Shown one piece after another: positions 1-7,430 of a stretch of DNA of 44,591 bases. Both the position numbers and the translations under genes were made by a program. A model generated the notes under the pieces. It saw only the letters and a list, made by a program, of their open reading frames with translations. It did no database searches and was not told where the DNA came from. The stretch lies in assembly GCA_947643595.1 (NCBI GenBank), contig CANRWP010000026.1, positions 1-44,591 on the forward strand, in the 5' to 3' direction. The stretch is from an uncultured bacterium. GTDB taxonomy: Bacteria; Bacillota; Clostridia; Lachnospirales; Lachnospiraceae. Each line of letters starts with the position of its first letter. Position 1 is the stretch's first letter.

Positions 1-476
1 GTCAGGTGTTTGCGCTTTTGACGGACACGGTGGATTTGGAGTGCGGAAAGAGAAATCTCCTGCGGACGATCGAGGAGGAGGGATATACGCAGTGTACGGT
101 CGCCATGCGGTTCTACTTATTCCGGGCGCTGGAAAAAACCGGGCTGTACGCTTACACCGACCGGTACTGGGAGGCGTGGCGGAATATGATAAGAATGCAC
201 TGTACTACCTGCGTGGAATCGGAGGCCTACGCAAGGAGCGAGTGCCATGCCTGGGGGGCGCTGATCCTGTATGAACTGCCGAGCATTACGCTGGGGGTGC
301 GGCCCGCGGCGCCGGGATATAAGAAGGTACGGATCGCGCCGGTGGCGGGGTATCTGCAGAATGCGTCCGGGACTGTGAAAACGCCGGTGGGGGAGATCAG
401 GGTGTCCTGGAGGATAGAGGATGGGAATTTTAAGATGGATTACGAGGTGCCGCAGGATGTTGAGGTGGTGAGATAG
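1..476 (+). CDS. Alpha-L-rhamnosidase (GH78), C-terminal fragment
   Basis: This is the 3' end of a gene whose start lies before the window; the open frame continues to the left edge. GH78 enzymes release terminal L-rhamnose from plant or bacterial glycans. The visible part has the end of the (alpha/alpha)6 barrel, with the characteristic RSECHAWGA stretch and preceding ESEAYA, followed by the C-terminal beta-sandwich (GVRPAAPGYKKVRIAP, then short strands ending at VEVVR). The catalytic acids of GH78 lie upstream and cannot be judged here. It is not obviously linked to the genes that follow, which have their own promoter region. Family assignment is fairly secure; substrate is inferred. Confidence 0.82.
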   Translation, partial: QVFALLTDTVDLECGKRNLLRTIEEEGYTQCTVAMRFYLFRALEKTGLYAYTDRYWEAWRNMIRMHCTTCVESEAYARSECHAWGALILYELPSITLGVRPAAPGYKKVRIAPVAGYLQNASGTVKTPVGEIRVSWRIEDGNFKMDYEVPQDVEVVR

Positions 477-486
477 CGATACAGAA

Positions 487-540
487 AAAGTGCAACTAAA
501 AAATGTAAAAATACATTGAAAGTGCGACTAAAAAATGTAA
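487..540 (+). repeat. Pair of 22-bp direct repeats in the promoter of the AAA ATPase gene
   Basis: Positions 487-508 and 519-540 are the same 22 bases except for one change (A494 versus G526). The repeat period is 32 bases, close to three helical turns. The second copy ends 7 bases before a TATAAT at 548-553, so it covers the -35 region. This is the geometry of a repeated protein-binding site; the binder is not known from the sequence. Confidence 0.8.
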
Positions 541-553
541 TACTGTATATAAT
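524..553 (+). promoter_or_regulatory. Putative promoter of the AAA_14/DUF4143 gene
   Basis: A perfect TATAAT lies at 548-553, 22 bases before the ATG at 576. No good TTGACA is present. The best -35 is the weak GCGACT at 524-529 (18-base spacer), inside the second direct repeat. The weak -35 overlapped by a repeat suggests control by a regulator binding there. Confidence 0.45.
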
Positions 554-575
554 AACAGACAGAGGTGCATTGCAT

Positions 576-1916
576 ATGGAGAGACTTTTACTGGAACAGC
601 TGCAAAAGTGGAAAAATAAAAGGAACAGAAAGCCGTTGATCATCAGGGGAGCAAGGCAGGTTGGGAAGACCTGGATCATGAAGGAGTTCGGGAAACGCTG
701 TTTTGAGAACACGGTGTATATCAATTTTGACAACAACGAACATATGAAAAATGTTTTCGAACTGGATTATGATATCGGAAGGATACTCTCTGCACTGAGG
801 GTAGAAAGCGGAAAAGCCTTTGGAGCGGAAAATACTCTTCTGATCTTTGATGAGGTGCAGGAAGTGCCGAAGGCGCTGGCGGCGCTGAAATATTTTTATG
901 AGGAGGCACCGGAATATGCGATCGTCGCGGCGGGGTCTCTTCTGGGTGTGGCACTGCATCAGGGGACTTCTTTCCCTGTGGGAAAAGTGGATTTTTTAAA
1001 TCTGTATCCGCTGAATTATAAAGAATTTCTGCTGGCGGCGGGAGAGAAAGAACTTGTGTCGCTTCTGGAAAGCGGAGATTACGGGATGGTCAATGCATTT
1101 TCGGGGAAGTACATCGATCTGCTCAGAAAGTATTATTATGTCGGCGGAATGCCGGAAGCGGTTCTGGCTTATATTGAGACGGATGATCTGGCTGAGGTAA
1201 GGGATGTCCAAAAACAGCTTTTGCTCTATTATTCCAATGATTTTTCCAAACATGCGCCTAAGGAGACGGTTCCGCGGATTCAGATGGTGTGGGATTCCAT
1301 TCCGATGCAGTTGGCAAAGGAAAATAAAAAGTTTATTTACGGAGCGCTCAGGGAGGGCGCCAGAGCGAAAGAGTTTGAGATGGCTATACAATGGCTTTTG
1401 GACTGCGGGCTGATCCATAAGAGCAGAAGGATCGAAAAGCCGGGTATGCCTCTGATCTCGTATCTGGATATGTCGGCTTTTAAGATATATATGCTGGATG
1501 TGGGCCTGTTGGCGGCAAAAGGAGATATAGCGGCAGTCACGCTTCTGGAAAAAAATGTGATATTTACGGAATTTAAGGGCGCTTTGACGGAACAGTTTGT
1601 GGCGCAGGAGCTGGCGGCGGCGGGGATAGAGCTTTATTATTACAGTGCGCCGGGCTCCAGCGGGGAAGTGGACTTTGTGGCGCAAGTTGAGGGGAAGGTG
1701 ATACCGTTGGAGGTGAAGGCGGAGGAGAATCTGCAGGCGAAAAGTTTAAAAGCTCTTGTCACAAAGTATGGGCTCACGGATGCGGTCAGGACGTCCATGT
1801 CCAATTACAGGGAGCAGGACTGGATGGTGAATGTGCCGCTGTTTGCGGTGAGTGAGTACCTGGGGAGGAAACAAAACGGTGAAAAAATAGCTGAAAATGT
1901 AACTGGAAATAACTGA
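576..1916 (+). CDS. AAA ATPase, AAA_14 plus DUF4143
   Basis: A 446-residue protein. Residues 25-32 form a Walker A motif (GARQVGKT) and 88-93 a Walker B (LLIFDE), followed by EVQEVP as usual in AAA_14. The C-terminal part is DUF4143: a winged-helix-like region and then an end with EVDF and LEVK, the PD-(D/E)XK-like nuclease core often seen in this family. The ATG at 576 is chosen because AGAGGTG (561-567) sits before it; the frame is open further upstream to a TTG at 516 with no ribosome site. Proteins of this type are frequent and multicopy in gut anaerobes and their biological role is not established. A decayed relative follows immediately. Confidence 0.85.
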   Translation: MERLLLEQLQKWKNKRNRKPLIIRGARQVGKTWIMKEFGKRCFENTVYINFDNNEHMKNVFELDYDIGRILSALRVESGKAFGAENTLLIFDEVQEVPKALAALKYFYEEAPEYAIVAAGSLLGVALHQGTSFPVGKVDFLNLYPLNYKEFLLAAGEKELVSLLESGDYGMVNAFSGKYIDLLRKYYYVGGMPEAVLAYIETDDLAEVRDVQKQLLLYYSNDFSKHAPKETVPRIQMVWDSIPMQLAKENKKFIYGALREGARAKEFEMAIQWLLDCGLIHKSRRIEKPGMPLISYLDMSAFKIYMLDVGLLAAKGDIAAVTLLEKNVIFTEFKGALTEQFVAQELAAAGIELYYYSAPGSSGEVDFVAQVEGKVIPLEVKAEENLQAKSLKALVTKYGLTDAVRTSMSNYREQDWMVNVPLFAVSEYLGRKQNGEKIAENVTGNN

Positions 1917-1920
1917 TTGA

Positions 1921-1957
1921 TTCGGCTAAAATATAAGGGCAGTAAAAATTAGCCGAA
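1921..1957 (+). repeat. 9-bp inverted repeat before the second ATPase gene
   Basis: TTCGGCTAA (1921-1929) and TTAGCCGAA (1949-1957) are perfect reverse complements with a 19-base loop. The right arm abuts the AAGGAGAGG ribosome site (1956-1964) of the gene starting at 1970. It could be an operator or a transcript hairpin that partly hides the ribosome site. Confidence 0.65.
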
Positions 1958-1969
1958 GGAGAGGTCGGT

Positions 1970-3066
1970 ATGGGTTATATTCCAGGAAATCTTGAATCCG
2001 TGGTAAAACAGGTTACAGAAGAATATCCGGTCGTTCTTGTGACCGGCCCGCGTCAGGTCGGCAAGACTACCATGTTGAAAAAAATGATGGAGGGTACGGA
2101 TCGGGATTATGTCTCGTTGGATGATCTGAATGAACGCGGTCTTGCCAAAAGTGATCCGGAACTGTTTACTTATATTAAAATCCATGTCGATACGAACCGT
2201 AAACCGGGCGCGTTGCAGTGTTATCCATGTCTTCCATGGAGCAGGCGGAGCTGTGCGGTTCTGAGATGGCTCCTTTTGAAGTGGATCTGGAAGCGCTGAC
2301 GGCAAGAGAGAAAGTGCGTACTTCTGCGGATGTTCAGGAGATATTTGAGCGGATATACAGGGGCTCCATGCCTGCGATCGTCAGCGGAGAGAATACGAAC
2401 AGTCAGATATTTTACAGCAGTTATCTGTCCACTTATATTGAGCGGGATGTCAGAGGACTTTCGGACGCAGTGGATTCTCTGAAATTTTTGCGGTTTATGA
2501 TGGCGACAGCGGCGCGGTGTTCACAGATGCTGAATGTGTCCGATATTGCGCAGGATGCGGATATCAATCAGAAGCAGGCGAAGGACTGGCTGCAGATTCT
2601 GGAGACGCTGGGGATTATTTTTTATCTGCATCCGTATTCCAATAATCTTTTAAAAAGGTTAGTCAAGACGCCGAAACTGTATTTTTGCGATACGGGCCTT
2701 GTCTGTCATCTCACCAGATGGAGCAATGCAGAGGTGCTTCAGAGCGGGGCGATGAACGGAGCAATTTTAGAAAATTATGTGGTGTCTGAAATTGGCAAAA
2801 CTTATCTGAATGTCGACAGAGAACCGTATATGTACTATTATCGGGATAAAGATGCCAGGGAGATCGATATCGTACTGGAGCATGACGGCATTTTAAACCC
2901 TGTTGAAATCAAAAAAACGTCCAATCCGGGAACGGAGCTGACAAGAGTATTTGCGCTTCTCGACAAAGCGTCTGTGCCGAGGGGAAAAGGTGCGGTCGTG
3001 TGCATGAAACCGAGGGTCGGCGCGATCGACGGGGATAATTATGTGGTGCCGGTGTGGTGTATATGA
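1970..3066 (+). pseudogene. Decayed AAA ATPase (AAA_14/DUF4143)
   Basis: The reading begins at ATG 1970 behind a good AAGGAGAGG. It keeps Walker A (GPRQVGKT), then runs IKIHVDTNRKPG and goes out of frame, stopping at 2299. The rest of the family sequence continues in another frame from about 2218 (SSMEQAELCG onward) to 3066, including the DUF4143 region and the end motif EIDIV...VEIK. Compared with intact relatives, the stretches carrying Walker B (IDEVQ-like) and the sensor region (LTGSQ-like) are missing, so at least two internal deletions are inferred, one of them shifting the frame. Even if the frameshift were corrected, ATP hydrolysis would be lost. Whether the 2218-3066 half is translated alone is unknown. 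Confidence 0.8.
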
Positions 3067-3084
3067 TATAATGGGTATAGATAA

Positions 3085-3498
3085 ATGCTTATGCATCAGA
3101 CACAAACTTTTGTTTATGCTTGTCTTGCTGGTGTTGCGGTTAATAGTTTGGTTAAACAGGCAGGCATAAAATTCGGTGTAAAATTTGCCAACGGGCTTAT
3201 AAAGAAAATACCGGGGAAAGTATTGACTAAAATAAATCAAAAAGTAGGATTCAGATTTATTACAAAATTCGGTGCAAAGGGAATTGTCAATTTGGGAAAA
3301 CTTCTTCCGGGCGTAGGTGCTGTAGTAGGTGGGGGACTAGATTTAGTGGAAACGAAGATTATTGCTGACCGTGCCTATAAATGGTTTCTGGAAGGTGATT
3401 TTTCAGTAAAGGGTGAGGAAGAAGATGAGGCGATAGAAATTGATGAGGCTGATCTTGAAAATGTATCAGAAATAGGAAGTTTCCCCCAAAATGATTAA
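3085..3498 (+). pseudogene. EcsC-like protein fragment
   Basis: The 137-residue frame resembles the C-terminal half of EcsC-family proteins: small, alanine- and glycine-rich amphipathic segments (FGVKFANGLIKKIPGK, GVGAVVGGGLDLVETK) and an acidic tail. EcsC-family proteins are usually around 250 residues, so the N-terminal half appears to be absent. No ribosome binding site precedes the ATG at 3085, which starts only 18 bases after the ATPase pseudogene, in keeping with a remnant left by rearrangement. An alternative is a short free-standing protein. The EcsC match is by eye and moderate; the function of the family is poorly known. Confidence 0.5.
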
Positions 3499-3526
3499 TA
3501 TAATGAAATAAGAAAGAAAACAAAAA

Positions 3527-3566
3527 TCAGGGAGACAGGCCCCCTTTGGTGGAACTGTCTCCCTGA
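3527..3566. terminator. Bidirectional intrinsic terminator
   Basis: TCAGGGAGACAG (3527-3538) pairs perfectly with CTGTCTCCCTGA (3555-3566), loop 16 bases. Five A residues precede it, giving a T run for minus-strand transcripts. It sits between the convergent EcsC-like fragment and the YcxB-like gene. Confidence 0.8.
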
Positions 3567-3588
3567 AATTAAACCGGAAGTTAGCGGT

Positions 3589-4074
3589 TCATTGAATCCT
3601 TTCTGCCAACAGAGACATAAAGTCCTCTTTTGTTCCCTCCTTAAATCCATTTTTATCGAGAGCCAGCGTCATACTTCCTTTTAGGAAAAGAACGATCAGA
3701 TTCTTTGTTTCGATATAGTTTTCAACATCCGAAAATTGAACATGGTTACTTCCCTTTGCGGAAGTAAAAGAAATATCCTCGCCAATTTCCACGCGATAGG
3801 ATAAGCCCTTGCCGCGAAACAGGATATCGATTCGTTCCCGTTCTATTTGAATTGAGTTCCTTTTCTTGAACTTAAATAATATAATGAGGAAAAGAGGGAC
3901 GAGCTCTGCCAGTAAAAAGAGAGGCTGTTTGATAACGATCACCAACACTGCAATCAGAACAGATATTATCAACATGGAGCGGAATCTGTCCCTGAATTTC
4001 CAATCCCACCATGATCCTATGCTTTCTTTGAGGATATCCTGCGTATATTCATATTCATTGACAAAATGCTGCAT
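3589..4074 (-). CDS. YcxB-like membrane protein
   Basis: A 161-residue protein with a short N-terminal stretch, two closely spaced hydrophobic helices (about residues 33-70, separated by a few residues) and a C-terminal soluble domain with the pattern FRGKGLSYRVEI...FSDVENYIETKN. This layout and length fit the YcxB/YcxB-like C-terminal domain family (PF14317), whose role is unknown. It is transcribed towards the terminator at 3527-3566 and has no clear functional partner; the flanking genes are unrelated. Start at 4074 gives the expected family length. Confidence 0.7.
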   Translation of the reverse strand: MQHFVNEYEYTQDILKESIGSWWDWKFRDRFRSMLIISVLIAVLVIVIKQPLFLLAELVPLFLIILFKFKKRNSIQIERERIDILFRGKGLSYRVEIGEDISFTSAKGSNHVQFSDVENYIETKNLIVLFLKGSMTLALDKNGFKEGTKEDFMSLLAERIQ

Positions 4075-4128
4075 ATCATTTCCCCTTATTCCAATTAGTA
4101 TCTTTCATTATAAAATATTTGCCTGCTG

Positions 4129-4323
4129 TCAGCAATACATTTTTGCTACGGGATATTCATTGCAGAGATAGCGGTAAATAGGGGCATCCTCCTCTATTTC
4201 TGAAAAGCGTCCTATCCCATCCCAGCATATTGTTCCGTATCTCAATACATTCATGACACTTTGTTTTCCAATCTTCAGGGGTTCAGTTGCAAAAAGGCGG
4301 AAGAGCAAATCGAAAGCCTGCAA
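4129..4323 (-). CDS. Short hypothetical ORF, possibly a gene remnant
   Basis: A 64-residue frame starting with TTG at 4323 and lacking a clear ribosome site. Its composition looks protein-like (several aromatic residues, KQSVMNVLRYGTICWDGIGRF), yet it matches no family I recognise. It occupies most of the 286-base space between the histidine kinase and the YcxB-like gene. The frame is open a few codons upstream of the TTG, to a stop at 4354-4356. It may be the C-terminal end of a lost gene. The rest of this intergenic space (4075-4128) shows nothing notable. Confidence 0.25.
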   Translation of the reverse strand: MQAFDLLFRLFATEPLKIGKQSVMNVLRYGTICWDGIGRFSEIEEDAPIYRYLCNEYPVAKMYC

Positions 4324-4344
4324 TGAAAGTTTCGCTTTTTTGAT

Positions 4345-4376
4345 TTTCTTATCTCAATAATTATTGAGATAAGAAA
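4345..4376. repeat. Perfect 32-bp palindrome over the end of the histidine kinase gene
   Basis: Sixteen-base arms meet at 4360/4361 with no loop; the right arm contains TTATTGAGATAAGAAA. The kinase stop codon (4361-4363) lies inside it. It is AT-rich and lacks a T run on either side, so it is not a standard intrinsic terminator. Confidence 0.85.
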
Positions 4377-5749
4377 TCCACAGGAAGCTTTACCGTGACA
4401 AGCCCTCCCTTCGGCGAAGCGTTCTCCAGTCGGAGCGTTCCCCCGAGCTCCGTGACGATCTGCTTTGCGATGGCAAGGCCGAGGCCGAAATGTTCCTTGC
4501 TGTTCCTGCTGGAATCGGAGCGGTAGAACTCGGCGGCGGCGAGGGAGAGCGCTTCCCCGGAAAAGCCGTTCCCCTGATCCTGTACGCGGACAAAGAGGTC
4601 GTTTCCGTCAAGCTCTGCGGTGAGAAAGACAATGCCTTCTTCGGGGGAATACTGCACGGCGTTGTCGATCAGGTTGTCGAGGATGCGCTGCAGTCCGCCG
4701 CTTCGGACGGGAAGAGATTTCGGCAGATCCTCCGTCCGGAGGGAGCAGGAGAGCCGTTTCTTTTTTCCGAGGTTTTCGATGTTCCGGCAGGCGGAGGAGA
4801 GAAGCTCTCTGATCTCACAGAAAGTATCGGAGGCGGATGTCGGTTCGGAAATCTCCATCATGCCGACCACGTAGCGATGGATCTGCTCGGCGTGGCTTAA
4901 AATGAATGCGGTGTATTCACGCTGTTCTTCGGTCAGTCTGGTCTCCGCTAGAAGTTCCGCGTTTCCCTTTACGATGGCGAGAGGGGTCTTGATGTCGTGC
5001 GCCAGCGCCGTCAGCTGCCGCTTTTTGAGCTGTTCCATCGCCCACTGCTCCCCGAGAGAGTGTTTGAGATCTGTCTTCAACTGTTCCAGAGAGTCCATGA
5101 TCCGGTTGAACTCCGTAAGTTTTGTCCTCTGCACATCAAAATCAAGCGTCTGAGAGCGGATCTGTTCAGCGGCGGCGGCGAGCTTTTGCAGCTCTTTACT
5201 CAATTTGCGGGCATGTCGGATGGCGATAAGCACAAGGTCGGCAAAGATCAGAAGAAGCAGCAGCACAAAAAAGAAAAGTTCGGCGTTCGGAAAGATGTGC
5301 CGCAGGCGGGGGGATGCGAACATGGCGACGAGACGGTAAGAGACAATGACATACTGCGTATCTGTCTCAAGGCGGAGATAGATGTGGGCGCCCTGCCGCC
5401 GTATGCCCGCCGGTTCGCCGGAGAGGGCGAGTTCGGAGGCAGTTTTGAGAGAATCGTCCTCCAGAGTGGCGCGCAGAAGGGAACCGCTCCTGTCAAAAAT
5501 GGCGTAATCGGCTCCGGCGGGGATATCCTCCGGCGCGATGGCACTATGGCCGTCGAGGGAGGCGCACCAGGCGGAGACAGCGCGCTCCGCAGCGTTGGCG
5601 GGCGTGATGATATGAAAGCAGACGGCTGCGGCGAGAAGGCATGCCCACAAAATGCAGGCGCAGATGAGCGACAGGAGGGCATGCGCCAGAAATGCCATAA
5701 AAAAGCGGTTTAGACTGATTTCTTTTTTTATCCTTTTGATGCGTTCCAT
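4361..5749 (-). CDS. Sensor histidine kinase
   Basis: A 462-residue membrane kinase. It has two transmembrane helices (about residues 20-47 and 157-177) around an extracellular sensor of some 110 residues, a short linker, then the dimerisation domain with phospho-acceptor His251 (LTALAHDIKTPLA) and the ATPase domain with N box NLIDNAVQYSPE, G1 DQGNGF and G2 GLGLAIAK. The ATG at 5749 overlaps the regulator gene by 22 bases; an in-frame ATG at 5767 is the alternative. The overlap implies translational coupling with the response regulator. The sensor and the short OmpR partner resemble lantibiotic/cell-envelope stress systems, but the signal is not identifiable from sequence. Confidence 0.9.
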   Translation of the reverse strand: MERIKRIKKEISLNRFFMAFLAHALLSLICACILWACLLAAAVCFHIITPANAAERAVSAWCASLDGHSAIAPEDIPAGADYAIFDRSGSLLRATLEDDSLKTASELALSGEPAGIRRQGAHIYLRLETDTQYVIVSYRLVAMFASPRLRHIFPNAELFFFVLLLLLIFADLVLIAIRHARKLSKELQKLAAAAEQIRSQTLDFDVQRTKLTEFNRIMDSLEQLKTDLKHSLGEQWAMEQLKKRQLTALAHDIKTPLAIVKGNAELLAETRLTEEQREYTAFILSHAEQIHRYVVGMMEISEPTSASDTFCEIRELLSSACRNIENLGKKKRLSCSLRTEDLPKSLPVRSGGLQRILDNLIDNAVQYSPEEGIVFLTAELDGNDLFVRVQDQGNGFSGEALSLAAAEFYRSDSSRNSKEHFGLGLAIAKQIVTELGGTLRLENASPKGGLVTVKLPVDFLSQ

Positions 5750-6399
5750 CGGTATCCGATCCCCCATATTGTCTCAATCGGCGATATGCCCGCCGCGGCA
5801 AGCTTCTTTCGAATATTCTTGATGTGCTCCGTGATGGCGGAGCTGTCGCTCTCCTTATCGTAGCCGAAAACATTTTCAAAGATCTGTTCCCTGGAGTAGA
5901 TCTGTCCGCGGTTTCCGGCGAGCAGCAGACAGATCTCGTACTCGCTTTTGGTGAGGGAAAGTTTCTGATCCTCCACCCATATTTCTTTCCGGGACAGAAA
6001 AAAGCGGACGCGTCCGACCGAAAAACACCTGGTCTTTTCGCGCTGTTCGCGCCTTAAATGAGCGTTCACCCGGGCGCGCAGCTCCAGAATGGAGAAGGGC
6101 TTTTTGATGTAATCGTCGGCGCCGGCCGAGAAGCCGAAGCCCACGTCCTCCTCAAGGCCTTTCGCGGTGACAAACAGGATCGGGCAGTCCGTATATGCGC
6201 GGATCTCGCGGCAGAACGTATAGCCGTCCACATCCGGCATCATGACGTCCAGCAGGATTAGGTCGCAGGGCGGCAGATCGTTTTTGAGGATATCTGTAAT
6301 GCGGGAGATGCAGCTCACCTCGTGTCCGTCTTTTTTTAAAGTATTTTTGATCAGGGAGAGCATCGCTTCATCGTCGTCGATTGCCAGAATATGTGCCAT
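5728..6399 (-). CDS. OmpR/PhoB-family response regulator
   Basis: A 223-residue regulator. The receiver domain has the acidic pocket at DDD 8-10, phospho-acceptor Asp51 (ILLDVMMPD), Thr78 and Lys100 (YIKKPF). The C-terminal winged helix ends with ITEHIKNIRKKL and GIGYRW, typical of the OmpR DNA-binding domain and close to SpaR/NisR-type regulators by eye. AAAGGAGG precedes the ATG with about 4 bases between. It starts 21 bases after the TraX-family gene ends, so all three minus-strand genes are probably one operon. The target genes are not evident in the window. Confidence 0.92.
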   Translation of the reverse strand: MAHILAIDDDEAMLSLIKNTLKKDGHEVSCISRITDILKNDLPPCDLILLDVMMPDVDGYTFCREIRAYTDCPILFVTAKGLEEDVGFGFSAGADDYIKKPFSILELRARVNAHLRREQREKTRCFSVGRVRFFLSRKEIWVEDQKLSLTKSEYEICLLLAGNRGQIYSREQIFENVFGYDKESDSSAITEHIKNIRKKLAAAGISPIETIWGIGYRWNASKG

Positions 6400-6420
6400 A
6401 GGGCCTCCTTTTTGTAAGAT

Positions 6421-7272
6421 TCATCGATAGAGCGCAAAAGAGAGCGCATACAGTACATAAATATGGACCGGGTAAAACCAGTAAAAGAAACGTTTGGAAC
6501 CGCGGCCTCTCATTCCATTGTAACACAGCATCGGAACGACGGCAAAAAGTTCCATCCATTCGTAAGCCACTGTGAAAAAGTCAGAGAGGCAGAGCCCGGG
6601 CATCATCAGTAAAACCCGCGCGATATCCCAGAGCACACAGGTCAGGGCAAAAGCGGCGATCTGCAGATATCTGTTTTTTCGGAACAGATAGAGGACGATG
6701 CCGAAGAGCAGGGTGGCGGTTCCGCCGTCCATGATAAACAGGTGCTGAGGCAGCACGGTAAAGGACAGCAGGTTCAGAGTGAAGAGCCAGATCGGGTTTG
6801 AGGACGCCGTCATCAGAGCGGATACGATGAAAGGGAGAAGTATCGGGATCAGAACAGCGGCAAGTCCGCGCCCCCATTTTTTGCGGGCGCACCAGTCAAA
6901 GCCCTGCAGCGCGACAAGCAGGATGGCGAAGGAGGCGAGCATCTGGTTCTGCGGGAAAAAGCCGTCCGGCCTTACCAGTGCGAAGCCTATATTATAGAAG
7001 GAAAACTGCACGGCGCCCATGAGGACGGAGAGCAGGTAAATGCGCAGGAAATATTTTCTGCGGTCGCGGGTGTGGGTGAAGCCTTCGATCAGACAGAATA
7101 AAAATAACGGCGCCGACAATCTGCCGAGCATGGAAAAAAATACCGGGATCTTTCCGGTGAAGGCAAAGAAATAATGGATATGGTCGAGAACCATCAGGGC
7201 CATTGCCAGATATTTGAGGGCGAAGCCGGACAGTCCTTTCTGGGGTGTCTTTTGTGTTGGTAATTGTTGCAT
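6421..7272 (-). CDS. TraX-family membrane protein
   Basis: A 283-residue integral membrane protein with about eight hydrophobic helices and the TraX-family opening LKYLAMALMVLDHIHYFF, followed by LSAPLFLFCLIEGF. TraX is the F-pilin acetylase; chromosomal homologues in Bacillota are widespread acyltransferase-like proteins of unknown substrate. ATG 7272 is preferred over the upstream frame because GAAAGGA lies 8 bases before it. It is the first gene of a probable operon with the response regulator and kinase, which hints at an envelope-modification role controlled by, or feeding, that system. No conjugation genes are near. Confidence 0.8.
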   Translation of the reverse strand: MQQLPTQKTPQKGLSGFALKYLAMALMVLDHIHYFFAFTGKIPVFFSMLGRLSAPLFLFCLIEGFTHTRDRRKYFLRIYLLSVLMGAVQFSFYNIGFALVRPDGFFPQNQMLASFAILLVALQGFDWCARKKWGRGLAAVLIPILLPFIVSALMTASSNPIWLFTLNLLSFTVLPQHLFIMDGGTATLLFGIVLYLFRKNRYLQIAAFALTCVLWDIARVLLMMPGLCLSDFFTVAYEWMELFAVVPMLCYNGMRGRGSKRFFYWFYPVHIYVLYALSFALYR

Positions 7273-7386
7273 GGCAGGTATCCTTTCTATTGTGATATAA
7301 AGTATGAGTGAATTATCTTCTGTAAAAGAGAATATCAGGGACATCTAAGGAAAGTATAAGGATTGCTATACAAAACGAAACAGCTT

Positions 7387-7395
7387 TGCTATAAT
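7387..7395 (+). promoter_or_regulatory. Extended -10 promoter of the lipoprotein gene
   Basis: TG at 7387-7388, one base, then TATAAT at 7390-7395: an extended -10 element 35 bases before the GTG start. The -35 is poor (TTGCTA at 7363-7368, spacer 21), as allowed for extended -10 promoters. Confidence 0.55.
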
Positions 7396-7430
7396 AATGC
7401 TATCTTATTTTAATGCAGGAGGATCAGATT

